A stretch of DNA of 64,000 bases, from positions 1 to 64,000 of the forward strand of contig NZ_BMSE01000020.1 of NCBI RefSeq assembly GCF_014648995.1, read 5' to 3'. The notes under the pieces were generated by a model. It had not been told where the DNA came from, ran no database searches, and saw only the letters and a list, made by a program, of their open reading frames with translations. How positions within the stretch are numbered: the stretch's first letter is position 1; the number at the start of each line of letters is the position of its first letter. The translations under genes were made by a program, and so were the position numbers. Positions 43,201 through 50,619 of the stretch are shown here, piece by piece. Source of the stretch: Streptomyces massasporeus (GTDB taxonomy: Bacteria > Actinomycetota > Actinomycetes > Streptomycetales > Streptomycetaceae).

Positions 43201-44134
43201 CGTACGTGTTCCAGACCTCGCGCCCCTCGGTCACCAGCCGCTGGGTCAGCTCGGGCGGGCAGGCCTCGCCGCCGAAGATCAGCAGCCGTACGTCGTTGAG
43301 GGTCTCCGGCTCCCACAGGGCGGCGAGCGTGGGCACGGTCGACACGACGGTGATCTCCTGCTCGACCAGCCAGGGCCCGAGATCGGCGCCGCTCCTGACC
43401 TGCGAACGCGGCACCGGTACCAGGCAGGCGCCGTACCGCCAGGCCAGCCACATCTCCTCGCAGGAGGCGTCGAACGCCACGGACAGCCCCGCCATGACCC
43501 GGTCGCCGGGGCCGATCGGCTCCTCGGTGAGGAACAGCGCGGCCTCGGCGTCCACGAACGCGGCGGCGCTGCGGTGGGAGACGGCGACTCCCTTGGGCTT
43601 GCCGGTGGAGCCGGACGTGAAGATGATCCACGCGTCGTGCCCGACACCGGGGCGTGCGGCGGGGGTCTCACCGGCACCGTGCACGGTGATCTCGTGCCCG
43701 GCGCCGATGACGGCCCGCACGTCCGCCTCGCCGAACACCAACGCGGCCCGCTCGTCGGGGTCTTCGGCGTCGACGGGGACGTAGGCCGCGCCGGCCGCGA
43801 GTACGGCGAGGATCGCGGTGTACAGCTGGTTGGTGCCGGACGGCACCCGGACTCCGACCCGGTCCCCGAGCCCGACCCCGGCGGAGCCGAGCCGTCGCCG
43901 CAGCCGCTCCACCTCCGCGGCCAGTTCCCGGTAGGTGAGGCTGGTCGTGCCGTCGTCCAGGGCTGGCTCCTCCGGATACGACCGCACGGAGGCGTCGAAG
44001 AGGTCGACGAGGGTGCGTGGCGACGCCGCCGGGCGTCCCGAGAAGCGGGCCGCGTCACCGAACTCCTGCTGGATCTCCGCGCCGAGCTCATCGCCGAGCA
44101 GGCCGAGAGCGTCGCTCTCCTGTATGGCTGCCAT
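40268..44134 (-). CDS. Pls-type single-module membrane NRPS (poly-amino-acid synthetase family)
   Basis: A 1288-residue protein close in size and layout to epsilon-poly-lysine synthetase (about 1320). Adenylation domain 40-510 with TSGSTGKPKG (173-182), FDASCEEMWLAWRYG (221-235), YGPTEATV (311-318) and Lys498 (RTSGKVD). Carrier domain with Ser553 in GGGSLSAA. After about 610 there are six hydrophobic segments alternating with three soluble left-handed beta-helix-like (hexapeptide acetyltransferase-related) regions, such as PPVTGMLKLGRGAAVESEVDLSGYW. No condensation or thioesterase domain is present. Hand alignment to GrsA gives a specificity code D-A-E-S-I-G-T-V-V-K; the acidic positions would suit a basic amino acid. 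GAGG precedes the ATG. The product could be epsilon-poly-lysine or another isopeptide polymer or oligomer; many Streptomyces carry uncharacterised members. Confidence 0.9.
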   Translation of the reverse strand: MAAIQESDALGLLGDELGAEIQQEFGDAARFSGRPAASPRTLVDLFDASVRSYPEEPALDDGTTSLTYRELAAEVERLRRRLGSAGVGLGDRVGVRVPSGTNQLYTAILAVLAAGAAYVPVDAEDPDERAALVFGEADVRAVIGAGHEITVHGAGETPAARPGVGHDAWIIFTSGSTGKPKGVAVSHRSAAAFVDAEAALFLTEEPIGPGDRVMAGLSVAFDASCEEMWLAWRYGACLVPVPRSQVRSGADLGPWLVEQEITVVSTVPTLAALWEPETLNDVRLLIFGGEACPPELTQRLVTEGREVWNTYGPTEATVVACASLMSGQEPIRIGLPLDGWELAVVDEAGEPVPMGGSGQLVIGGVGLARYLDAEKDAEKYAPLESLGWERAYRSGDLVRAEPEGLVFLGRADEQIKLGGRRIELGEVDAALQALPGVAGAAAAVRTARSGNQLLVGYVVTQDGWDHATAVEKLRAELPAALVPLLAPVEELPTRTSGKVDRGALPWPLKDLDQGGPAEQLYGTEAWLAEQWTEVLGIPVTSAFDDFFAIGGGSLSAAQLTTRLRTRYPGAAVLDIYQQPVLRKLARRLEKSAQDEEARRTITPVPRRAQAIQLLLLVPLFTLLGLRWTVALAALGNLLPAYAWLPTAPWWLLAVAAVALFSPPGRLALAAGGARLLLRGVKPGRYARGGGVHLRLWTAERLAEFSGATSLTGSWLERYARALGARVGPDVDLHSLPPVTGMLKLGRGAAVESEVDLSGYWLDGDRLEVGTVKVGAHAVVGTRSVLFPGARVGKRAEVAPGSAVTGQIPTGQRWAGAPAVKLGKAKRNWPKERPRRGTHWSVMYGLTGLALTALPVLAGLAALLVARAFVTPGSVLTGAALAVVPATLTYGLAYAVLLLIAVRLLSLGLREGTHPTHSRIGWQAWTVTQLMDRSRETLFPLYAGLVTPVWLRLLGMRIGRGAEVSTVLALPSLTTVGEGAFLADDTLTAPYELGGGWMRIGRAEIGRRAFLGNSGMTAPGRSVPDGGLVGVLSATPKKAKKGTSYLGLPPVKLPRAAADGDQSRTYEPSARLLWARGLVELCRIVPVFCSAGLAVLTIAALCALGAWAPLLSGLVLLAAGGVAALVSIVAKWTLVGRHRSGEHPLWSSFVWRNELADTFVEVLAVPWLAGAVPGTPVMTAWLRGLGARIGRGVWVESYWLPEMDLVTLRDAATVNRGCVLQTHLFHDRILRTDTVVLREGATLGPGGIVLPGSTIGARTTLGPASLVMAAESVPDDTRWLGNPIEAWRP

Positions 44135-44418
44135 CCGGTCCTCGCGTCTCGATCCCGGATGCCTCCGGGGCGCTGGCGGGCCCGCAGGTATGCCTGGGGT
44201 TGTCCGGCTCCAGCTCGGTAACAAGCCGGAAATCTTAGTACGACGCTAGATTTGGGCGCTTCGGAACGCCACTTGGGGCAGCCGTACGAGGGTGGGGCGG
44301 GGCCGATGGCACTGATGCTGACCAGGGGCTCGTCCGGCGAACGAGACTTCTCCCACACCGATGATCAGGTCGCCCCCCGTGGACGGCCCGGAGGGCAACG
44401 GCTGCTTGCGGACGTCCT

Positions 44419-44976
44419 CTAGTAGTCGAGATCCAGGTAGTCGATGTCGTTGATGGCCACGTCCGACAGGTCCATCGCACGGACGCCGCCGTCCTGGAAG
44501 TAGACGTCCTTGAAGCCGTCCGCGATGATCTGCCGCATCTCCTGGTCGCCGGCACCCGCGTCGCGTGCCTCGAACAGGCGGCGGGCGTGCTCCGGCGTGA
44601 GGTGCACGGTGAGGCGGCGGAAGCGGCCGTCGTCGGTGGTGCCGATCGGCGCGGTGTAGCCGAAGCGGGCCCGCGTCTCCACGGTGATGCCGCCCGTGGC
44701 CGCGGCCTGCCTGCGCCGGCGCTTGCGGACCTGGGGCTGCCAACGGGACCGTACGGCCGTGTCGATCCTGCGCTGGATGTCCTGCGGCGGGTGCCTGCGT
44801 TCGCCCTTGCGGTAACGCTCCACCGACCGCTGGCTCACCCCGAGCTCCGCCGCCACGGCCCGGGTCGTCTTGAGCTGCCTCATCAGGAAGTTGATCTGGC
44901 CCTTGAGGGTCTTGGGCGGTTCCCGGGTGAAGGCTTCCTGATCGGCGCGCTCGATGGCGTCGTCGATCTCTCCCAC
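44419..44976 (-). CDS. tpg: Telomere terminal protein Tpg
   Basis: A 185-residue protein, the standard Tpg length. Start EIDDAIERADQEAFTREPPKTLKGQINFLMRQLK, a helix-turn-helix at about 38-58 (AVAAELGVSQRSVERYRKGER), a basic stretch (VRKRRRRQ), and RARFGYTAPIGTTDDGR. Tpg binds covalently to the 5' ends of linear Streptomyces replicons and primes telomere patching; as I recall the acceptor is Thr114, and residue 114 here is a Thr in GTTDD. It lies 71 bp downstream of tap on the same strand, the usual tap-tpg order. Confidence 0.95.
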   Translation of the reverse strand: MGEIDDAIERADQEAFTREPPKTLKGQINFLMRQLKTTRAVAAELGVSQRSVERYRKGERRHPPQDIQRRIDTAVRSRWQPQVRKRRRRQAAATGGITVETRARFGYTAPIGTTDDGRFRRLTVHLTPEHARRLFEARDAGAGDQEMRQIIADGFKDVYFQDGGVRAMDLSDVAINDIDYLDLDY

Positions 44977-45047
44977 GGCGTCAGTTCCCTTCGAGGGCCG
45001 GGCCGTCAGGGTGGCGGCCCGGCTGATGCGCGATCACGGTCACAGCC

Positions 45048-47156
45048 CTACTCCCCTTCGTCGAGGACGGCGTCGCCGCCCTTGATGTGGCGGGCCGGGT
45101 TGTAGCCCTTCTCCATCAGGTCCACTGCCCAGAGCATCTCCTGGACGCCTTCCGGTTTCGCCAGGCCCGGGCTGGGGCCGAGGCGGAAGCCGCCGGGCTG
45201 GGGCTTGCCGGAGGCCGCGTAGGGCAGGAAGTCCAGCGGGCTGGGGCCGGGGCTCGGGTAGACGACGCAGTCGGACAGCACCGCGAGCGGGTACAGGCCC
45301 GTCAGCTTCGCCATGTTCAGCAGTTTGCGGTGCATGTTGACCCGGGCCTTGGAGATGACGGCGGCGCGGATGTCGGGGCGCCAGGTCGGGCGTTCCAGGG
45401 CCGGCCAGCGCTCTCCGTCCCGGTAGCGGCGGCCCTGGGGGCGCTCACGCAGCTTGCCGATGCCGCCCTTGACGGTGGCCTTGATCGCCCCGAGGACCGC
45501 GGCCAGGGCCGGATCGGCGTCCTTGTGCCGCTCCATCGCCGCGAGGAAGGCACGGTCGTCGAGGTCCCGGGTGACGCCGAGGTCGGCGAGGGTGTCGAGG
45601 TAGGCGGTCTTGAGCCGGTCGTGCCACGGATCCAGGTACGCGCCGGTCTCCCGCCGCAGATACGCCTCCAGCGGCTGGACGTTGTAGCCCAGTTCCTGGG
45701 CGTAGGCGACGGTGTGCGTCTGGTACCAGGCCGGGCCGTCGGGCCGCTCGCCGGTCGGCGTGAACGGGCTGGGCAGGCGCGGGTCCAGCTCCACGTGGGA
45801 GAGGTCCACCAGCCAGGAGCCGGGGATCTTCGGGTTGAACTGCGGGCCGTGGAAGTGGTCCGGTGCCGACAGGCCGACCGTGAGCCGGGCGGCGGCGGCG
45901 AGGAACGCGGTGTTCAGGTCCAGGCCGACCGCGTAGGGCAGATGGCACTCCTCGTCGCTCAGCAGGTCGACGTCGCGCACCCACTGGTAGGCCTCCTCGT
46001 TCAGGAAGCCGCCCTTCCAGCCGGAGCCCACGACCACGGGATGCTCCTGCGTGGCCTCCGGCGGCGCCGGGTCCATCGGCTCGGTGCCGAGGCTGCCCGG
46101 ATTGTGGCCGGGGACCCAGTTGCCGGTGGTCTCGTCCCGTACGGCGCGGGTGGGCGGGCGCAGGGCCGTCATCAGTTCCAGGCCCGAAACGGCGGTGGAG
46201 CCGCGCGGGGTGATGACGCGTCGGGCGTAGACGCCGAGGACGCGGGCGATGTCGGCCGGTTCCATCTCGGCGACGCCGGGCCAGGACCGCTCGTCGAGGG
46301 CGTCCCAGGAGAGGACGGCCAGCTGTACGCACTGTCGCTGAGTGCCCTGCGCCTTGCGGTAGACGCGCGCCCAGGGGCCGAAGCCGCGCTGGGTGAGCTG
46401 CCACTTCGCCTTCTTCACCTGCTGGACGACGGGGTGGTCGTCGGGCAGGCGCAGGTTACGGCGCTGCTCGTGGCCCTCCAGGCGCTCCGGCAGTCCGAGC
46501 TTCACGGCGGCCGCTGCGGTGAGGACGATCAGCGGGTCGGAGTCCTTGCCGTTGCGGTGCAGGCGCGCGGCACCGACGCCGGACTCCTGCAGCGTCCACT
46601 CCACGAGCTCCGGGACGGAGGTGGCGGGACAGTCGAGGACGATGCCGTCGACGCCGTACGCGGAACCGTCGGCGTCCAGCACGGCCAGCGGGCCGTGCGG
46701 GAAGCGCGCGTCGGACACGGGCTGCGGGGTCTGCTTCGCCGGGCGTCTCGATGACGCCGCCGAGCGGCGGGCGGCGGGGCGCTCCGGTGCGGCTGGGGTG
46801 ACGTGGCCCCCCACGCGCGCGACGCTCTCCGGCTCCGGGCCCTCGGCCGCGGGCGGGCCGACGACCGTCTTCGGCGACTCCTGCCGGGAGAGGGCGGGCA
46901 CGCCGTGTGCCGGGTACTTCTCCGACCAGCCGCGCAGCAGACGCTGGTAGGCCTCCAGGCGCGGCGACTTGGGCTCGGAGCGGCCGTTCTCGTAGTTCTT
47001 CACCGTCTGCGTCGTCGTCTTCAACGCCTGGGCGAGACGGGCCTGGGTGATGCCGGCGGCCTCACGCAGCCGGGCCCGCTCGGCCGGGGGCGGGAGCTGC
47101 GGCTCCTCCTCCAGCAGAGCGTCCACGCTCGCGAACAGCTCTTCCTCGGATGCCAT
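45048..47156 (-). CDS. tap: Telomere-associated protein Tap
   Basis: A 702-residue protein. N-terminal XRE-type HTH (LREAAGITQARLAQALKTTTQTVKNYENGRSEPK, about 29-62), a Pro/Ala-rich linker, then a long conserved region (RFPHGPLAVLDADGSAYGVDGIVLDCPATSV; GFGPWARVYRKAQGTQRQCVQLAVLSWDALDERSWPG; PFTPTGERPDGPAWYQTHTVAYAQELG). This matches the actinomycete Tap family, which binds telomeric single-stranded DNA and recruits Tpg. GGGGAGGAGG precedes the ATG. Three 13-bp-spaced repeats lie 35-70 bp upstream and may be its operator. Confidence 0.93.
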   Translation of the reverse strand: MASEEELFASVDALLEEEPQLPPPAERARLREAAGITQARLAQALKTTTQTVKNYENGRSEPKSPRLEAYQRLLRGWSEKYPAHGVPALSRQESPKTVVGPPAAEGPEPESVARVGGHVTPAAPERPAARRSAASSRRPAKQTPQPVSDARFPHGPLAVLDADGSAYGVDGIVLDCPATSVPELVEWTLQESGVGAARLHRNGKDSDPLIVLTAAAAVKLGLPERLEGHEQRRNLRLPDDHPVVQQVKKAKWQLTQRGFGPWARVYRKAQGTQRQCVQLAVLSWDALDERSWPGVAEMEPADIARVLGVYARRVITPRGSTAVSGLELMTALRPPTRAVRDETTGNWVPGHNPGSLGTEPMDPAPPEATQEHPVVVGSGWKGGFLNEEAYQWVRDVDLLSDEECHLPYAVGLDLNTAFLAAAARLTVGLSAPDHFHGPQFNPKIPGSWLVDLSHVELDPRLPSPFTPTGERPDGPAWYQTHTVAYAQELGYNVQPLEAYLRRETGAYLDPWHDRLKTAYLDTLADLGVTRDLDDRAFLAAMERHKDADPALAAVLGAIKATVKGGIGKLRERPQGRRYRDGERWPALERPTWRPDIRAAVISKARVNMHRKLLNMAKLTGLYPLAVLSDCVVYPSPGPSPLDFLPYAASGKPQPGGFRLGPSPGLAKPEGVQEMLWAVDLMEKGYNPARHIKGGDAVLDEGE

Positions 47157-47189
47157 GTCGGTCTACCTCCTCCCCGGGAGCCTATCAAG

Positions 47190-47223
47190 GTTTACCCCAC
47201 CACTTAACCCGTTCCCTTAACCC
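47190..47223. repeat. Three 13-bp-spaced direct repeats upstream of tap
   Basis: CTTAACCC occurs at 47203-47210 and 47216-47223 and a weaker copy GTTTACCC at 47190-47197, each 13 bp apart. They lie 34-67 bp before the tap ATG, in a stretch (47157-47455) that is markedly less GC-rich than the window. They could be an operator for the Tap HTH or another regulator. The rest of that 299-bp gap contains no gene, only the promoters of tap and the lectin-like gene. Confidence 0.6.
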
Positions 47224-47455
47224 GCCTGGATGCATTTTCGGCACCGTTCCATATTCAATCAGGACACCCTCGAAAATTCACGGCGATTTCACCGTCAACA
47301 ATTTACTCGAACACGACTCCACCATTCGATTACACAGGTTGAGAGTGCAGGTCCGACGGGGTGAGCGTAGCGTTATGAGAGGGCCCACAAAGGATTCTCG
47401 GGCGGCTGGAAAGCTAATTCGAAGCCCGGGATGAATTCAGACTGGAGAGTCGACA

Positions 47456-48217
47456 ATGTCAGATCGCATACTCTTCTACGGGAAGTCACAAGGGCGTGGT
47501 GTGGTCGCCGAAATAGACGACGGCAACAACCTCGGGGACGTCACCGTCATCCCCCCGGGCAGTTTCGCCAAGGACTGGACGGCCTTCACCGGTCTCAGCG
47601 GTGACCGCCTGCTGTTCTACAGCGCGAGCAGGGCCGGCGGGGTCGTCTGCTCCGTCGACGACGACAACAACATCGCGGACGTCACCCTCATACCCAACGG
47701 CAGCTTCGCCACGGACTGGACCGAGGTCATCGCGCTCAGCGGCGATCGCCTCCTGTTCTACGGCAAGTCACAAGGGCGCGGTGTCGTCTGCTCCATCGAC
47801 GACGGCAACAACATCGCGGACGTGACCGTCATCCCACCGGGCAGCTTCGCCAAGGACTGGACCGAGATCGCCGGGCTCAGCGGCGATCGCATCCTGTTCT
47901 ACAGCGCGACCAGGGGCGGCGGCGTCGTCTGCTCCATCGACGACGGCAACAACATCGCGGACGTGACCGTCATCCCCAACGGCGCCTTCGCCAAGGACTG
48001 GACGCAGATCACCGCCGTGAGCAACGACCGCATCCTGTTCTACGGCAAGTCGCAAGGGCGCGGTGTCGTCTGCTCCATCGACGACGGCAACAACATCGCG
48101 GACGTCACGGTCATCCCCCCGGGCAGCTTCGCCACGGACTGGACCGAGGTCAGCGCTCTGCGGCCGCAGGAGAGCCACCTGCGCGTCGGTCGCTCCGCGG
48201 AGATGCACCACGCGTGA
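47456..48217 (+). CDS. Five-bladed tachylectin-2-like beta-propeller protein
   Basis: A 253-residue protein consisting of five tandem 47-residue repeats (residues 3-237; 141 bp each from 47462, 47603, 47744, 47885 and 48026) and a short charged tail. Each repeat reads DRILFY..., GVVCSIDDGNNIADVT and DWT-. Five blades of 47 residues is the known architecture of the GlcNAc/GalNAc-binding lectin tachylectin-2. Repeats 1, 3 and 5 share GKSQGRG and IPPGSF; repeats 2 and 4 share SAxRxGG and IPNGxF, an A-B-A-B-A pattern. No signal peptide or transmembrane helix is present, so it is cytosolic unless exported by another route. GGAG lies 9 bases before the ATG. Divergent from tap. Confidence 0.85.
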   Translation: MSDRILFYGKSQGRGVVAEIDDGNNLGDVTVIPPGSFAKDWTAFTGLSGDRLLFYSASRAGGVVCSVDDDNNIADVTLIPNGSFATDWTEVIALSGDRLLFYGKSQGRGVVCSIDDGNNIADVTVIPPGSFAKDWTEIAGLSGDRILFYSATRGGGVVCSIDDGNNIADVTVIPNGAFAKDWTQITAVSNDRILFYGKSQGRGVVCSIDDGNNIADVTVIPPGSFATDWTEVSALRPQESHLRVGRSAEMHHA

Positions 48218-48227
48218 TTCCCTGCTC

Positions 48228-48273
48228 GGGCACCAGGTGCCCCCTTGGGCCCGGCCCGTCAGGGTGCGGGCCC
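48228..48273. terminator. Double hairpin between convergent genes
   Basis: GGGCACC-A-GGTGCCC (48228-48242) is followed by GGGCCCG (48247-48253) pairing with CGGGCCC (48267-48273). It sits between the lectin-like gene and the convergent Rv1733c-like gene and probably terminates both. Confidence 0.55.
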
Positions 48274-48275
48274 CT

Positions 48276-48902
48276 TCAGGGTGATGTCGTCCAGCGAGGG
48301 GCTGTCGCCGCCCAGGCGGTCTCCCACGCCACGAGGTTGTGGTGCCGGATGACGCGGTGGACCGTGCCGTAGGCGGCGGCTGCCGCGACGTGGACGCCCA
48401 GGACGGCGATCAGCGCGGAGCCCATGGCACGGTTGCGGATCTGATCGGGGCTCAGGGGCGGATCGGTGAGTGCTCCGTCGGTGTCGGCCCAGACGCGGAT
48501 GATGGTGCCCCTGGGCAGGGCCGGCTGGGCATCGGCGTGAGCCGTGTGGGTGCGTCCGTGGGGGTCGGTGAAGCGGACCTTGGTCGGGTAGAGGGTCTGT
48601 CTCGCCTCGGCGGAGCCGGGTTCGGGGTGGCTGCGGGCGTCCTCGACGAGTACCGCGGTCGTGTGGTGCCGGGTGGCGGCCTGGTGCCGGGCGGTGCGGG
48701 CGTGGTGGCGGTGGGCGGCGTCGCCGACGAGGAACAGGGCGAGCGGCGTTGCCGCCAGGACGGCCAGGGTCAGGCCGAGGCCGATCCACGCCTGGGCCAG
48801 GTCGCTGCGGCGGCGCAGGGGGTTGCGCCGCAGCCGCCAGAACATGATCCGGGGCAGCTCCCGCGGAGGCGGCGGTGCGGGTGGGGGTGTGCGGCCGGGC
48901 AT
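48276..48902 (-). CDS. Rv1733c-like two-helix membrane protein
   Basis: A 208-residue protein. A Pro-rich N-terminus is followed by FWRLRRNPLRRRSDLAQAWIGLGLTLAVLAATPLALFLVG (first helix), an extracytoplasmic domain (HHTTAVLVEDAR..., YPTKVRFTDPHGRTHTAHADA, GTIIRVWADTDGALTDPP), a second helix (MGSALIAVLGVHVAAAAAYGTV) and a short cytosolic tail. This is the Rv1733c-type layout common in actinobacteria; in mycobacteria that gene belongs to the DosR dormancy regulon. AGGAGG is placed ideally before the ATG. It follows the actin-like gene at a distance of 128 bp. Confidence 0.87.
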   Translation of the reverse strand: MPGRTPPPAPPPPRELPRIMFWRLRRNPLRRRSDLAQAWIGLGLTLAVLAATPLALFLVGDAAHRHHARTARHQAATRHHTTAVLVEDARSHPEPGSAEARQTLYPTKVRFTDPHGRTHTAHADAQPALPRGTIIRVWADTDGALTDPPLSPDQIRNRAMGSALIAVLGVHVAAAAAYGTVHRVIRHHNLVAWETAWAATAPRWTTSP

Positions 48903-49030
48903 GGTTCCTCCTTTCGGCGGTGGAGACGGCGCGTGCGGGTGCCGACCGGGCACGGGGGGGGCAGGGCGCGCCGGCCCGGAGTTCGCGAAACGGGCGCCGG
49001 CGCGCGGCAGTAGGCGCGTTCGTGACCGTC

Positions 49031-49855
49031 CTAGTGAGGGCGGAGGACGGGCGGAAGGGCCGCGGAGGCCGAGGGGTGGCCATGGGCGGCCTGGAGGAAC
49101 CTGGCGGCGCCGCGGACGGCCGCGGTGTGCGGGGCCGGGACGATACGCAGCGGCGCCTTGAGGCGTGCGGTGAGAGGGTGGGTGAGGTCGGGGCGCAGGG
49201 CTCCCCCGCCGGCCAGGAGGAGGCCACGCCGCAGGGCTTCGGCGGTGAGCGAGGTGCGGTCCTGGCGGCGCATCGCGGTCAGCATCGCGACCACCGCCTC
49301 GACGAGTTGCTCGGGCGTGTGCGTCTCGTCGAGGTCGCTGGTTCCCACGGCCGTGCGGTGCGCGTCGGTGACCGCTCCGTCGCACAGCAGGACCACCTCG
49401 GTGAGATGGGCGCCGATGTCCACCACCACCAGCGGCCGGGACAGGTCCGCGTCGGCGGCCAGGGCGATGCTCCGGGCGCTGGGCACGGTCAGGACGGTGC
49501 GCGGCCGAAGCACCTCGACGGCGGCGCGGGCCCGGGTGCGGTAGGCGACGCCGTCCAGGACGGGAGTGGTGACGATGACCATGGGCCGGGTGAAGCGGGG
49601 CAACCGGTGACCGAGCAGACGCTGCAGCATCCGGGAACACCCCGGGGTGTCGATGATGGTCCCGCGCTGCACGGGGTGGACCGCGCCGGTGCCGGGGAAG
49701 GTGACGGTGGGCACGTCGACGACCGTGCCCTTGCCGGCGAGCCAGACGCGGGTGCGGGCGCTGCCCATGTCCAGCGCGATGCCGCAGCAGCGCCGGCACA
49801 GGGGCCACGGCCGGTGACGGGCGGCGTGACCGGACAGGTCGTGGGCGTCGGTCAT
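49031..49855 (-). CDS. Short MreB/StbA-like actin-fold ATPase
   Basis: A 274-residue protein with the three actin-fold nucleotide motifs: phosphate 1 GIALDMGSARTRVWLAGKG (near residue 25), phosphate 2 VVVDIGAHLTEVVLLCDG (about 140-157) and adenosine LLLAGGGALRPDL (about 225-237). It is about 60-70 residues shorter than MreB. A cysteine cluster (CRRCCG) sits just before phosphate 1. The ATG at 49855 overlaps the stop of the upstream DksA-type gene (ATGA), so the pair is co-translated. A role in cell-shape or envelope stress is inferred only. Confidence 0.85.
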   Translation of the reverse strand: MTDAHDLSGHAARHRPWPLCRRCCGIALDMGSARTRVWLAGKGTVVDVPTVTFPGTGAVHPVQRGTIIDTPGCSRMLQRLLGHRLPRFTRPMVIVTTPVLDGVAYRTRARAAVEVLRPRTVLTVPSARSIALAADADLSRPLVVVDIGAHLTEVVLLCDGAVTDAHRTAVGTSDLDETHTPEQLVEAVVAMLTAMRRQDRTSLTAEALRRGLLLAGGGALRPDLTHPLTARLKAPLRIVPAPHTAAVRGAARFLQAAHGHPSASAALPPVLRPH

Positions 49856-50226
49856 GGCTGTGCCTCCTTGACCTGCTGGCAGCGGGCGCAGTAGCGGGCC
49901 TGCGGCACGATCATGAGCCGTTCCCGTTCGACCGGGCGCCGGCACAGGTGGCAGGTGCCGTAGGAGCCCTCGTTCATGCGGGCGAGGGCTGCTTCGACGT
50001 CGGTGAGGACCATGCGGGCGGAGGCGGCGAGTTTGACGCGGACCTCGATCTGGGCGGCGGCCCGCTGCCGGATCCGGTCCTCGGCCCGGGAGGTGACCGG
50101 TCCGGCGAGCAGGCGCAGTTGCTCCTGGCGGAACAGTCGCTGCTCGTGGAGGTTCTCGCGCAGCGCCGCGAGGTCCCCGGCCGACAGGTGCGTCGTGCTC
50201 TCGTCGATGGTCTGGTGGTTCACCAC
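49852..50226 (-). CDS. DksA/TraR C4-type zinc-finger protein (124 aa)
   Basis: A helical coiled-coil region (LAALRENLHEQRLFRQEQLRLLAG, RAAAQIEVRVKLAASARMVLTDVEAALARMNEG) precedes a C4 zinc finger CHLC-x17-CARC. DksA/TraR proteins bind in the RNA polymerase secondary channel and modify promoter response. Two adjacent GTG codons open the gene; the first follows AAGGGG. Overlaps the actin-like gene by 4 bp, and a second DksA-type gene lies 43 bp upstream. Confidence 0.9.
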   Translation of the reverse strand: MVNHQTIDESTTHLSAGDLAALRENLHEQRLFRQEQLRLLAGPVTSRAEDRIRQRAAAQIEVRVKLAASARMVLTDVEAALARMNEGSYGTCHLCRRPVERERLMIVPQARYCARCQQVKEAQP

Positions 50227-50269
50227 GTCACCCCTTTGCGGCAGGGCGTAGGAGGTCGGTACGGGAGGG

Positions 50270-50581
50270 TCAGGCCGTGCGGCGCTGGCAGGCGACGCAG
50301 TGGCGGGTGTAGGGCAGGATCTCGAGCCGCTCCGCGGGAACGGGCTTCGCGCAGCCCACGCAGATTCCGTAGGTGCCGTCGTCGATGCGGGCGAAGGCCT
50401 CCTCGATCTCGGCGAGGACCCGTTCCATCGCGGTCTTCTGCGCGGACACCAGATGGTCGTCCGTGCTGCGCTCGGTCTCGTCGAGGGCACGCAGCTGGGC
50501 CAGCCGGGAGGTGCGGGCGTGTTCCAGGCGCCGGCGGGCCTCGTGAGGGTGGGGTTCGGTCCGGGTGACATCGAGCGACAT
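50270..50581 (-). CDS. DksA/TraR C4-type zinc-finger protein (103 aa)
   Basis: A shorter paralog: helical RRLEHARTSRLAQLRALDETERST and QKTAMERVLAEIEEAFARIDDGTYG, then CVGC-x17-CVAC at the C-terminus. The four Cys positions and the KPVPAERLEILPYTRHC spacer match the family. It is the first gene of a minus-strand group (two DksA-type genes, actin-like, Rv1733c-like) and faces the histidine kinase gene across a 421-bp regulatory region. Confidence 0.9.
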   Translation of the reverse strand: MSLDVTRTEPHPHEARRRLEHARTSRLAQLRALDETERSTDDHLVSAQKTAMERVLAEIEEAFARIDDGTYGICVGCAKPVPAERLEILPYTRHCVACQRRTA

Positions 50582-50619
50582 GGTCGGTCTCTTTCTCGGC
50601 GGCGTACGGCGGGTGCGCG

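Noticed and set aside
41387-44221. Plus-strand open frame of 944 codons over the Pls-type NRPS
   Set aside because: It is antisense to the NRPS with all its conserved motifs; its translation has only GC-driven low-complexity sequence.
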